64,000 nt of DNA from Phoronis australis (taxonomy: Eukaryota; Phoronida; Phoronidae), in NCBI GenBank assembly GCA_002633005.1, contig NMRA01000341.1:265474-329473 (forward strand), written 5' to 3'. The position numbers were made by a program, and so were the translations under genes. Shown here piece by piece: positions 35,974-47,292 of the stretch (position 1 is its first letter; every line of letters begins with the position of its first letter). The notes beneath the pieces are model-generated. The model saw only the letters and a list, made by a program, of their open reading frames with translations. It was not told the DNA's origin and searched no databases.

Positions 35974-37263
35974 ATGTCACTTTTAGCAAAAATAAGGTTC
36001 GTTGATTATCACAGACACACTGTTCACTTAATGACAGCTTTTCGTAATTTGATTAATTTCTCGTCCTCTACTCCGGAAGTGACGTTTTGGGAGGCAAGAG
36101 TTTCGCGCCAATTTCTTTCCATTATAGTCTGACTATGAGGGCTGTTGAGTCACTCATTGTTCTACCGCAGTTGTGATAAGTTCGGTCGTCGTTTGCTTTT
36201 GCTAACAAGTCAGTCAACATGCCACGCTGTTGCTGCGTGCCGGGATGTAGTCATTATCGTCTCACACGCGCTTTGGGTACCTTGCGTCGCTTTCCGAAGG
36301 ATGACACACTTCGCCATACTTGGCTAGCTCGTTCATGTGAAGAGCTCAGAGCTAACCGTCCACGCAACGTACAAAGCAGTGGAGGGTTACCGAGTGTTTG
36401 GCAAGCATTTGCTGCCGTCAGATTACGACAGAGATATGTACGCTGAATTGATGAAGGTCCCTGCGAAACAACGCCTGAAGAAGGGTACCATACCGTCGCT
36501 GTTGATTCCCGGCAGTGCCCCGTCGCCAACCCCGAGAAGTGCGTTTTGGAAGCGAGAAGCCTCGCGAGCTGTGGCCACTATTTACAGTGACTGGAGGCAC
36601 TTCATCTACTCTCACCCATGCCTCCGAACGTACCCCATTGCGTGCAATTCCGGAAACTAGCAGTGATTCGCCCTGTGCTGTTGTCTTTAGCCCAGAGCCT
36701 GTAAGCAGCCCTGCAGTGATGTTGAGTAGTGGGAGTGAATACAGGCCCAGTTTGACACCCAGTGAAGAGGACAGTTCGTCATCCAATGAACAGATCGGTG
36801 AGCCTAAGTTTGATAAGTTTATTGTGGACTTGTATTGGAGCTATTTATAAGGTGTCAGGTGTGTGGCGAGGGAGTCACACGGCGGGATCTAAACAGCTTG
36901 GGTACTCAGATCACCCTCCAGTGGGACTGTGTCGCGGGACACTTTGACAAGTGGGACAGTTCTTCCTCTGTATGTGAGACGATAATGAGTATACCCCAGT
37001 ACGCAGCAACAGCGTGGCATGTTGACTGACTCGAAAGCAAAGGCAATCGACGACCGAACTTATCACAACCGAAGTAGAACAATGACTGACTCGACTGCTC
37101 TCACAGTCAGACTATATGAAAAGAAATTGGTGCGAAATTCTTGCCTCCCAAAACGTCACTTCCGGAGTAGACGACGAGTAATTAATTAAATTACAAAAAG
37201 CAGTAAATAAGTAAAAAATATGTCTGGGATAATCAACGAACCTCATTTTGCTAAAAATGACAT
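35974..37263 (+). mobile_element. THAP/Kolobok-like foldback element
   Basis: About 290-bp inverted arms (35974-36266 and 36974-37263), roughly 85-90% similar by eye, flank a 0.7-kb centre. The arms carry TTTTAGCAAAAT near the outer ends and, at their inner ends, the start codon and first ~16 codons of the THAP frame. The THAP domain plus a downstream C-x2-C zinc-ribbon-like block is the layout of Kolobok transposases, but the catalytic core is absent. A TTAA target duplication could not be confirmed. Confidence 0.6.
36219..36965 (+). pseudogene. Broken THAP-domain (Kolobok-like) transposase fragment
   Basis: Read through three frames, this stretch encodes a THAP-type zinc finger: MPRCCCVPGCSHY, then LRRFPKDDTLRHTWL in frame 1, and RVFGKHLLPSDYDRDM in frame 2. 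It continues to a Ser/Pro-rich linker in frame 3 (about 36560-36830) and a zinc-ribbon-like block CQVCGEGVT...GHFDKWDSS back in frame 2 (about 36850-36960). THAP domains bind DNA through a C2CH zinc site; here the third ligand is Phe (RVFGKH, where the family usually has RVCxKHF), so the finger should not fold. At least three frameshifts separate the parts, and the reading ends where the right inverted arm begins, before any catalytic region. The role is inferred from the THAP plus CxxC...W.S arrangement known in Kolobok transposases. Confidence 0.65.
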
Positions 37264-38498
37264 GAAAAAAGGTTGCCTTCGCCTTTAAGAAAATTGTTGT
37301 TGACATCAGAACATTTTTTACAGCAGTTTATGGTTAAAGTATGTTAATACTGCCATGTTTGATTAAAACTAAAAGTTGTAACTTCTTCTATCCTCCAAAC
37401 ATTGCAGACCTACTTATGCAACATACTCTTCTACGGAATAAAGCCTAAAAATGCCAATATGTGCCAATTCTTTTTACTTTACAACAAAAAATGAGAATAT
37501 ATACTGAATATATACTGAACGAGTTTCAAAAAACTATTAAGTATATGTTGCCTGAATCCTCATGGAACTAAAATTTAAATTCATGCCTGTCAACCACAGG
37601 TGACTGCCATTTTTGTGAAAAGTGTAATTCGTACGGTCTACATACATGGAAACGTGAACAAAAGTTTGGGTTTGTCCTCAAACAGTGAAGATATCAATTA
37701 TTCAATTCCATTTTTAAAATAAATCGTAATTTTTGAGGGACACTATCGCCATTGTCCATATAAAAACTAGGGCATGCTTCCCTCGGTTGCACACCACTAA
37801 AAACTAGGAAAACACGTGCGAATCGACTTACGCACTGGAGATGTAGAGAAATCGATGTTCAAATCTGACGAACGCGTCGAAAATCAAGAGGCTTAAAAGT
37901 GACTGATAAGGATTTGACACGCAGGTGAAAACGATTGAAATTTTTCACATAAATAATGCGTTTAAAGAAATTTTACAAGGGCTTCAATGTACAATACAAA
38001 ACTGCACAATGATACAGCTTTGGAACAATATGGATAAAAAAACTGGCCAAATAAAAGCAGATACAAAATTATTATTATTAAATCTTCCCTTCTCCTTGAG
38101 TAAACTAAATTAGTTACCGGTGCTAAAAAGTGCTGTTCTGTCGTTATTTTGCTTTAATTTGTGGAGCGATAATATGCTTGTCTTTCACGCCTATGAAATA
38201 CAGCGTCAATAAATGGGAAATTTCGTCTACTTTAGTCAATTTTTCTTCGTTCATCTTTGTTTATAGGCCTACTGAGTTTTCGCACACCAGTGCCGACAGG
38301 TACAGTATACGCACTACGCTTCTGCATATGGGCAATTCTACACTTTCACTGTACGGCCTTCCAACCTTGCATGTTTAAGGGTTGGTTTAAAAACAAAAAC
38401 TACCTGGGAAGTGTGAGATTTTGAAGACTGTGTCACAGCGATCTCTAGCTAAATTGTGACGTTTTCAAGTCTTCATACAGCAGTTTTACTGGCTATCA
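37264..38498. other. No feature recognised
   Basis: AT-rich sequence between two elements. Confidence 0.45.
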
Positions 38499-39220
38499 AT
38501 AGAGAGGTTTTGCAAAGCGACGTGAACATGAATTATCACGCATACTTAATTGCGCGTACCAATTCACGTTACAGTAACAAAATGGGTTTCGCAACAACTA
38601 AATGTTTACATGAACGCAAAAGTAAACGTGAACTGAATAACTGAGCTCAGGGTGTCCAGTTATTGTAGGGCCTAGTACATTTCAGCTAGTTTACAAAAAA
38701 CAACTTAAAAGTCACTCTGCCAATGCAACTCCTTTTATGTGAAAAAGTCGTTTCTAAGAACTCCTACGAGAAATGGTCAACTCTTAGAATGCGAAATTTA
38801 TTTGCAGTTTAAAATAAATAGATGCATGTAAATTAAGCTTGTAAAAAATTTAACAACACAAAATTATATCTGTTAAAAATCCATTCTAGTTCGATGATAT
38901 CGAGCGAACCCCGAAAATCCTTATTTTGGAAAAGGTGCTTACTTGCAACTAAACTTCGAAAACATTTTTAGACAAAAAAATCGTGTTCATTTCTTTCTGA
39001 AGCAAAGAAGAAAGATTGAGAATCTTATCAAAATAGAAATCATTTCGATGTCTTACCAAATAAGAATTAAAAAAGGGCCACAGATTTCGCGTTTAAAGCG
39101 ACGCGAATCTCTCTGCATTCGTGTAAAATACTCAAACACGATGGGCATTACGTCACAGCCAGCAATGACATGTATGACGCGGAAATTCACGTTCACGTCG
39201 CTTTGTGAGACCTCTCTATT
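38499..39220. mobile_element. Unclassified element with 37-bp inverted ends
   Basis: AATAGAGAGGTTTTGCAAAG at the left and its reverse complement form at the right agree at about 31 of 37 positions, continuing CGACGTGAACRTGAATT. CGTGAA-type motifs recur inside both ends. The interior has no transposase. Confidence 0.55.
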
Positions 39221-41189
39221 ATACAAGTGATTTTGTTAAATATGGCGCGATTTCGGCTCCGAACTAACGCGTCAAATAACAAAATTTGCCTAAGGATGGA
39301 CTGCTACCTGAATATTCTAATGCGGTAAAGTTGTTTTTTCTTGAAATAGGGAAAATGGATGGACTTATCTCTGTTAAAGTTGGTAATTTATTCACAAATT
39401 AAGCATATACATACACATATACAGGGTGTCACAAAACTGTTCGCAAACATATTCTAGTACTAGCAGCACGTGATTATTGAGATCTATTACAGGAATCTTT
39501 ATTGTTGTTGTGAGCAGTTACAAAAAGCGCCGCAGTTAACTTTCAGTGTAAAGAAGAAAACGTTTCAAGTTCTACTAGCAACAGTGCTTGTTCCACAGAT
39601 CACGCCAAGTCTATAAAAGAGGCAGTTGATCCCACTGTCGCAAAAGGGCGGTCTAACGACACATTTCGAAAATGTCCGCTCAGGTGGTAAACACGGCATG
39701 TCAAGGGCATTTTAGGTCGTGTCCGTAGTCGAGGAGAGGAGAGGCTGAAACCCGCCTACGAATCCATTTGACATGAGAATGTAATTTTGGAATTTTGCTC
39801 ACTTCTGTGCCTTGCAAGAGACGTTGGGAGTCCTTGAAAACAAAAACTATCATTAGTTCCGTGTATAACCATTTTCTACTAGTCATATTTCAGGATATTT
39901 TTGTTGACACTTTCTAGAGACCCTATAAACGACTAACTTAAGGACAAAAGACTGAATCACATGAATGAATATTGTTTACAAACTGGGAACAGGCGCTAAC
40001 CCAGGCAGGGGTTACTGGGGATCTGATACCCCTGCTCAGCCACTTTTTATTTCTCATGTAGTTGAGGGGATTAACGTGCCTCTGTCCCAGGCTCTCGCCA
40101 TTTCCAGGCCAGACAGTGGTCGACACTCTGGGTGCACGCCTGATCAGCACGTGCGGGAAATCTTACATTCGTGGACGACAACACCGGTGAAAGCAGGCCA
40201 ATCAATTAAATTAATATTTACCAACTGCCGCACATTTCAGTGGCGTACTTGCTGCTATACCGGCGTGCTTGGCACCGCACAGTAAATTACTGAAAGGATG
40301 GCGAGTGCTAGACTGCCTTTGGCTGACTGAAATGTTTTATGACACAACATCCATTGGAACGGGGATGGTGAGTGGGAAAGCACCATGTGAAATTCACCCA
40401 ATTTGGAAAAACAGTTTGTACACCATCACAGTTGTTTAGATCACAATCACTCTGTTTAATACAATGTATGTTTTTCGCTCCAAGGGGTCTGCCAATAATT
40501 ACGAACACTCGAACACTTGAACACCGAAAAATCATTTGCTGAGTTCGACATTGAAAAAAATTCAGCAGAATTGCTCAATTGTTTGGCAATGAAAATCAGT
40601 AATTAAAAATCTAAATCTTTATGTAAACCTTGACGTGGTGAAAAGTTAATCTAATTCGTGTTCGGAATCAATATTCATAATTTGGTGTCTATGTTCAGCA
40701 ATCCAGCACATGTAAGCTGCAGTCACGTGCTCAGACATAGAAAATTACCGTTAATCGATTGCAAAGTGGGTTTGTTGGGCGCAGTGGTCACGCAAGAAGA
40801 AACAAAACATAACAATTGCACGTAGACCTGTGTAACAAAAAATGGACACATCCCCGTGATTAAAACGTGTCCGACTTTGGATTTGTGACCTTGTTGGACA
40901 ACTCAAACATTGTCACTTGCCAGACGGCATTTAGTAGTGTTCCCACACACGGAGCGATTTGACGGAGGAGGGGCATAACGCTGAAAGAGACTCGTCGACA
41001 TGCCTTTATAGGGCTTTTACGAACATTTGTCCCTTGAAAATTGTGATTGGCTTCCACGCGACATCTCACCCCATTACAAATGTACATCAGGTATACTAAG
41101 ACTACACATCAAAAGAAACCACGATTGGGTGCCAACCCACGTAAGGATTTGAGTAGGCTCCTTCTACGAACAGTATGGCAAGGATCGAT
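39221..41189. other. No feature recognised
   Basis: The 106-residue plus frame at 39965-40285 has no domain. A local hairpin (GCAGGGGT...ACCCCTGC) lies near 40010. Confidence 0.4.
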
Positions 41190-41545
41190 AATATGACACA
41201 CTGCAGCACACAAGTGACAAGGGATCACATGACACACTGCAGCACACAAGTGACAAGGGATCATATGACACACTACAGCACACACGTGACAAGGGATCAT
41301 ATGACGCACTGCAGCACACAAGTGACAAGGGATCATATGACGCACTGCAGCACACAAGTGACAAGGGATCATATGACGCACTGCAGCACACAAGTGACAA
41401 GGGATCATATGACGCACTACAGCACACAAGTGACAAGTGATCATATGACGCACTGCAGCACACAAGTGACAGGGGATCATATGACGCACTGCAGCACACA
41501 AGTGACAGGGGATCATATGACGCACTGCAGCACACAAGTGACAAG
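41190..41545. repeat. 36-bp minisatellite, ten copies
   Basis: CTGCAGCACACAAGTGACA recurs every 36 bases from 41201 to 41525, with TCATATGA between copies. Because 36 is a multiple of three and the unit has no stop, it makes long repetitive frames on both strands. Confidence 0.95.
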
Positions 41546-41561
41546 AACAGTAGTTTTTAGA

Positions 41562-41969
41562 CTCGGGCCCGGTCTCTAGTCTTTGTACTCGAAACGAACT
41601 CGAAAATATTTTTGGCGATTTCTCTGCTCCTTTTGTGCGAACTTAACATAATTAGTTATCAGACTGTGCTCGAATACATTATAGTTTATGCATAGAAGTT
41701 TCTAGTTCAAGTTTGCCCTTGAAGACCCTTATATTCGTGCTACAAACTCGAGTAAAAACTCGAATTTCGAGTTCAAACTCGAACTTATTGCTTTAATATT
41801 GGGTTTACAAACTGTGAACTAAGGACAATAAATTATCTACGTAAGTTATTGTGTACTCGAGCATAGAATAATAGACACTTATCTTGATTTCGCCCAAAAG
41901 TAGAGTAAAAAATGTCAAATCTAATTTCGAGTTCCATTTCGAGTAAAAAGATTGGAGACCGGGCCTCGG
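41562..41969. mobile_element. CTCGA-rich foldback element
   Basis: A 408-bp unit, palindromic over most of its length. The ends CGGGCCCGGTCTCTAGTCTT and CGAGGCCCGGTCTCCAATCT (reverse complement of the right) are followed by inverted blocks containing many ACTCGAA motifs. It is non-coding and sits between two tandem arrays. Confidence 0.65.
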
Positions 41970-41988
41970 TTAATGATTTTTGGTAAGC

Positions 41989-42335
41989 CTGTAATGGCAT
42001 TGCAATTTTGAGCGCTTTAGGTCTTGAGTAATTCTGTGTAATGGCATTTCAATTTTGAGCGCTTTAGGTCTTGAGTAATTCTGTGTAATGGCATTTCAAT
42101 TTTGAGCGCTTTAGGTCTTGAGTATTACTTTGTAATGGCATTTCAATTTTGAGCGCTTTAGGTCTTGAGTAATTCTGTGTAATGGCATTTCAATTTTGAG
42201 CGCTTTAGGTCTTGAGTAATTCTGTGTAATGGCATTTCAATTTTGAGCGCTTTAAGTCTTGAGTAATACTTTGTAATGGCATTTCAATTTTGAGCGCTTT
42301 AGGTCTTGAGTAATTCTGTGTAATGACATTTCATC
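41989..42335. repeat. 47-bp minisatellite, about seven and a half copies
   Basis: The unit GTAATGGCATTTCAATTTTG...GGTCTTGAGTAATTCT begins at 41991, 42038, 42085, 42132, 42179, 42226, 42273 and 42320. Period 47, with few substitutions; the last copy is truncated. Confidence 0.95.
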
Positions 42336-44078
42336 ATCACTGCGATGAATTTCTAATATTTTTTCTGTTTTGAGACTTTTTCATAAGTGACTGTTAGGAA
42401 AAAACTGCAAACAATTGCAATACGCGCTGCCAGGTAACGATAGTTACACAATCGAGATGCCAAATGAATATGCCGGAGCTTGCACTATTAAATGCGATTT
42501 GTTATTCTTGAGTACACGTAAAATGTGTATATTAGTCACTGACGGTCAACGCTCTCTCTCAGTACGTCCAATCCGATCTAGTCAACGCCATGCAATGACT
42601 CATGTCATCACTTCAACAACGATCTACTGCCCCATGACGTGTAGAGGACCTACGAAATAGGTTTCCCATATGCGTGAAAAGCTGCTATCACCTTCAAGAT
42701 ATGAACCAATTTCGGTGCTGTGAAGACTGAGCTGTAAACAACTTTGCGGTTCATTGCTGACTGCTGTTACCCGTGCTTGGTACAGAATGCAAATTGTATA
42801 CGGTGGTATGGTAAAAATTAACACAATTTTAAAATACAGCTCGTCGTGTGACCACCAGTTCTTAGATATGTCTGTCACAATACATTACCCAATGTGAAAC
42901 GTTAGTCATTTAATGTCAAGGCGTGTCTCGTGGTGTCAAAATTACTACTCGGAGGGGCACTTGAAACGTGATTCTGACCGTTTCACTGACACCAGTTACG
43001 GAGTCATTCACAGAACTTTCAATGACAGTTAGTCTGGGTGTGTTGGGTGGGATTTTGTAAAATGAATCAAGTACCGGATATGACCTATACTTACTAAGCG
43101 ATATAGAAGGGCTTTGGGCATGGCGGAATCAATTAAACATTAGAATCACTAGAATATTACTTTTATCCTGCGATACAACAGTCATAAGCTTACTGACGTT
43201 AAGAACCCATTAAGAGAGCTAACGTGTGTAATATGACAATTTTTTATTTGGAAATAGGAGATCTTAATACATTTGTTAACAGTGTAATTCTGCTGTCAGG
43301 GACTGTATAAGATATCACAGTTATTCTAAAAAATATGATGTTTTTTCAAAACTATCTTATTTTCTTTCTGAATGCTCACAGTCTCGCACAGAATATCTGT
43401 AACGTTTCCGTTTCTGCTTAACTTTTTGTCAGTCGTTGCATGGGTATCACGAGTCTTGGACGGGTCATACGACGTCATCAAATGTTGCGAACATGAGGCA
43501 TTTCAAGTGAGTCACAAACTAGTGTGCAATTATGCCAAGGTAGGCACGTGCCACTTGGTACTAGCAAGAGAAACCTCATGTGTATTCGATGGCGTTGCAT
43601 TTCAGTTTTCGTTGCAGTCAAGACCAATGCAACTAAACTTCTGCCCACGTACAAAACTCTTTACAGGACTCGCGCACGCTATTCCTCTCTCACGGACGCA
43701 TATTCATCCCCTCGCACCCGCTGTTCGCGTTTCCGAGGGCATCTGGAACACCTCGAGGGTATTTTTTAGCCTCAGATCATCTCACACGAACGACTTAAGT
43801 CATACGGCTAGTCATTATCCGCTTTGAAAGTCACATGCCTTGCTGTATGACTGAAGTCCTCACATGCGCAGGAAACCTTTACCTTAGAGAGAAAACATAC
43901 CCGAGGTGTTACCTGCTGGTCATTTTTATCGCCGGATTACACGACAAATTAATATCATACTCAAAGAACTGGGATGCATGTTATTCTAATTCACAGTATT
44001 AAGATATTTATTGCGAATTAAATGTGAAACTATATCTCTGGTTAAAGATTCTAATAAAAAATGTAATAATCAAGTTAC
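42336..44078. other. No supported gene
   Basis: It holds the longest unexplained gap-free frame outside the arrays (43372-43827, 151 residues), which lacks a domain, a signal or codon evidence. Confidence 0.4.
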
Positions 44079-44305
44079 AGTGACGGATCTAGGATATCAT
44101 GAAGCGACCCAACATTTTTCATTCTGTGATATCCGCGTCCCCTCAGCACACGCACACACATAAAAGTACACGCCCACGAACAGCTACAACCACAACATAA
44201 TAAATGACAAACATTATTTTCGTGTCATTATTACTATATATTTTTGTCGGCCTCCAAGGGGTGGGGAACCCTGAACCCTTGCGTCACCCCCCTGTATTCG
44301 TCACT
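44079..44305. mobile_element. Short hAT-like element related by its ends
   Basis: The ends AGTGACGGATCTAGG and (reverse complement of the right) AGTGACGAATACAGG agree at 12 of 15 positions. The left end continues GATATCATGAAG..., close to the hAT-like family above. GTTAC lies next to both ends. The interior is unrelated and non-coding. Confidence 0.45.
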
Positions 44306-44469
44306 TTGTTACCTCTTAAATAGCACATTTCAGTGCAACAGATGGACAAGTGTTATCCCGATGTAACATCAAAATGTTTCATGAAACCAATTTTGGTCTC
44401 AAGACTTCTCAAACAAGGCTTCCACCCAGCCAACGTTCCACGCGTATCGTGGCCACCGTCAATCCAATT

Positions 44470-45440
44470 ATATAAAGTGTACATTTATCGCCATCTATGT
44501 CAATGAAGACAATAATCAACCTCTCCTGCTCATCTACGTTGGAACTATCACGTGGACGACACCTTTGTACATGTACATATAAAATAATGGTTTGTCGATG
44601 CTTTCAAAAATCATATTAGCAACATTGATTACAGCATCAAATTTACTATAGAAAACCCAAAAGATGTCCACCTACCTTCTTGGACACCTGTATCAACATG
44701 AATACGATGAAAGGGTCAAGATAGCTATTTACAGGAAACCCACTAATACTTATCAAGATTTGAACTTCTATTCGAATCATCATCTTACAAAATAAATGAT
44801 ATGTACATGTAGTTAGGCAACATTTGCGAAGTCGGCTGAGAATGTAGCCTCTGAAGAATTACGCGACAAACAACAGGGATTAAGATACACTAAAGGAGCC
44901 CTTAAGGACACTAACCGCATGAACTTATGTTTCACAACTCATGACCACCCTAAGAGGGATGTTGACAAAACAGAATAAGTGTCCTCTCCCATACGTGAGA
45001 GGTCTTTCAAAGAAACTTACCAAGGTTTACATCACTCATGGAGTGGGTACCTACCGCAAGCCTATCGACACTCTGAAAAGTTTATTAGCCCACCCAAAGA
45101 AGAAAACACCTGACCCTAAAAATTTGGTATGCTCTACCAAATCAATTGCCCGTCTCCTTACATCAGTGAGACTTCTCGCAGTCTAGGCACTAGACTTAAA
45201 GGACATATGTGCAAAAATCTTGATACTCTTACAACAGTGGGAGACCATTGTTTTTGAACTCTGCCCAATATTACCGCATACGATGTGACTGTCACTGCTG
45301 GGGAGGATAAACATTGTAGCGGAAAAAAACGATAAGCGGCGGAGTTTAAGTAGGGAGACACGCATGTAAGACATAACCACTATTTACAACACACTAAGTT
45401 CTCGTGATGGTCAATTAGTGTCTCACCTGGCTACCACATG
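44470..45440 (+). pseudogene. Penelope-like element: degenerate RT and GIY-YIG region
   Basis: Translated across frames, it reads as the C-terminal half of a Penelope-like retroelement polyprotein. YHVDDTFV (about 44545) matches the reverse-transcriptase YxDDTF box. KFTIENPKDVHLPSWTPV and IYRKPTNTYQDLNF...SNHHL follow, both standard blocks of this group. At 44980-45130 comes CPLPYVRGLSKKLTKVY with HGVG.YRKPIDTLKSLL.HPK, the linker before the GIY-YIG endonuclease. A degraded endonuclease (SETSRSLGTRLKGH region, about 45160-45210) and a terminal IYNTLSSRDGQ (about 45395) complete it. Several stops and frameshifts make it dead. Penelope-like elements copy themselves by target-primed reverse transcription. 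The 5' part of the element is not visible. Confidence 0.7.
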
Positions 45441-46348
45441 ACGGGAGAGGACGGGGAAATTTGCAATCCTACACTGAGAACGACCCGAGAGGGCCTCTCA
45501 AGTTATGTCAACCAAGATGAATAGACTCCGAAAAGGTAACAATTGATCACTAAGTAAAAATAGTCTCTTGACACTACTTTCAAGAGTTGCATTTGCTTGT
45601 GAGTTTATGATCAATCAAAAGTTTGTTTTATAATTCCCTTTCGACAACGACCACATTTAGTGGGCTACGCAATGCCTTATTTGCAATCTGAACTAAGAAA
45701 TATTTTTATCTGCTGAAACCCGCTTTTTAAATTAAAATTAGAGTGTATGGTCCAAACACTGCAATCGTTATAGAAAGACCCACAGCCGGGGAAAAAACGT
45801 AAAAACAAAAGTATTGCTGTACCGCATGTTTAGAACTTGTGCGAGCAGTTTTCTTTCAAAAATTGTGCTTGATTGCCACATCATAAATCCACCTGAGATC
45901 TTGGTGTTGCAGAAGTCTATAGGCCTTCCAAAGTAACGACACATGTACAAGTAAATGGAGGGTGTTAGTGATCCAATGTGTGTTAATCAGTATACTGGCA
46001 AATCTTTTTCATCAGAAGATAATATTTTCCTAATCTCAAGAACACTGAATCTTTTGCGCTCAGCATCACATTAATTGTTACCGATAGGAGCCGCCCCAAT
46101 ACGGTATAGCATTTAGAATTCTCAAAAGTTAACACCTACGCATATGCTCATTTACCAAAAAAACCTCAAAACGAGAGCGTTCCTGACATAACACAGTTAG
46201 TACAGTACGCCTGATTTCTTATCTAGAAAGTTATATAATAATTGTTGCTTTGCATTTGGCGAAGTAGATAAAAGTGCCTACTGCTTCAATCTTTTTATTA
46301 ACGAGGAATTGCGGGGACAGCCCAGCACGCGTGTTACCACTAGTGTGG
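45441..46348. other. No feature recognised
   Basis: AT-rich sequence between the Penelope relic and hAT-like copy 4. Confidence 0.45.
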
Positions 46349-46355
46349 TGACTAC

Positions 46356-47287
46356 CATAGGCGGATTTAGAGGGGGGGGGCAGGGGGCCAGGGCCTCCCC
46401 TTGGCTGCCGCAAAAAAAAGTAAAACAGCAAGAGCGTCGGGAAATGTTGAGTGTATTAATTAACCCCGGTAAAAAAAANGGGGAGGGGCTCAGATCAAAT
46501 TTCAAGTGTCAAATTCGGAACAAATATGGCTAAGTATAGGCTCTCCCGCGATATCTCAGGCGACCGGCAGTGGCGCTGGGCACTACGACTCCGTTTCCGT
46601 CGTCTGCTCCACTGTGCAATGAAGAAAATTACTTCATTTTTTAAGGAAAATGGAACGTGATTGATGATGAAAAAACAGAAGCTGCTGGTGAGATGTCAGT
46701 TTTAATCGAAACCTTAGTGAATAACTCAGATACTCATAATTCTCTCTTTGTCAAACCTTAACTTAAGACGATTTCCAACGCAATCGCGTCATTATTGCCA
46801 ACACAAAAAACGGATTTGGTCTTTTGGGCAATTGAAGACTATTTCAAATACAACAAATATGTTACGAACTGATATCACAAAATATAAAATAATAAGCATT
46901 ACAAAAAGAAGTAGGTTTCGCGAGCAAACGCTATGGACTATAAACAAGTAGGTCACTTAGTATCACGTTAGGAGTTAATTCGTGGTGGTGAAGTGGTAAA
47001 GAGCGCTCTATCCGCCAGGTCATGAGTTCGAGTCTGTGATACTCGCAGTTTTTCCTTGTTTTTAGTGTCTTTTTTTCTTGAATAATACTTCGGGGAATCA
47101 AGGAAAATGCTTGATTTTTAGAGAAAAAAAAAACAGACAAATTTCCTGGGCGGGAGGGGGGTTTGCCCTCCTCCCGACCTCTCCCTATTCGGTGGCCGGG
47201 TATGCGCATCTACAATCGTGCTTTCGGCAAATGTTTACAGACGAAATGTTGGGCCACCCCTTCAGTGATATACTAGATCCGCCACTG
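46356..47287 (-). mobile_element. hAT-like non-autonomous element, copy 4, with target duplication
   Basis: Inverted relative to copy 1 and complete at both ends (CATAGGCGGATTTAG at left, GATCCGCCACTG at right). TGACTAC flanks both sides (46349-46355 and 47286-47292), fitting the 8-bp duplication expected of hAT elements with one base ambiguous. One N lies at 46479. Confidence 0.68.
46980..47050 (+). ncRNA. tRNA-derived pol III promoter block in hAT-like copy 4
   Basis: TGGTGAAGTGG matches the A box and GTTCGAGTC matches the B box, at the same place within the element as in the other copies. Confidence 0.5.
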
Positions 47288-47292
47288 ACTAC

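Noticed and set aside
41164-41579. Long repetitive frames on both strands (126-142 residues)
   Set aside because: They arise because the 36-bp unit has no stop in several frames; no start, signal or splice support.
41190-42335. CRISPR-like array
   Set aside because: Units are contiguous tandem repeats without unique spacers, and the DNA is animal nuclear.
43372-43827. 151-residue plus frame
   Set aside because: No domain, signal peptide or splice support; overlapping frames are also open.
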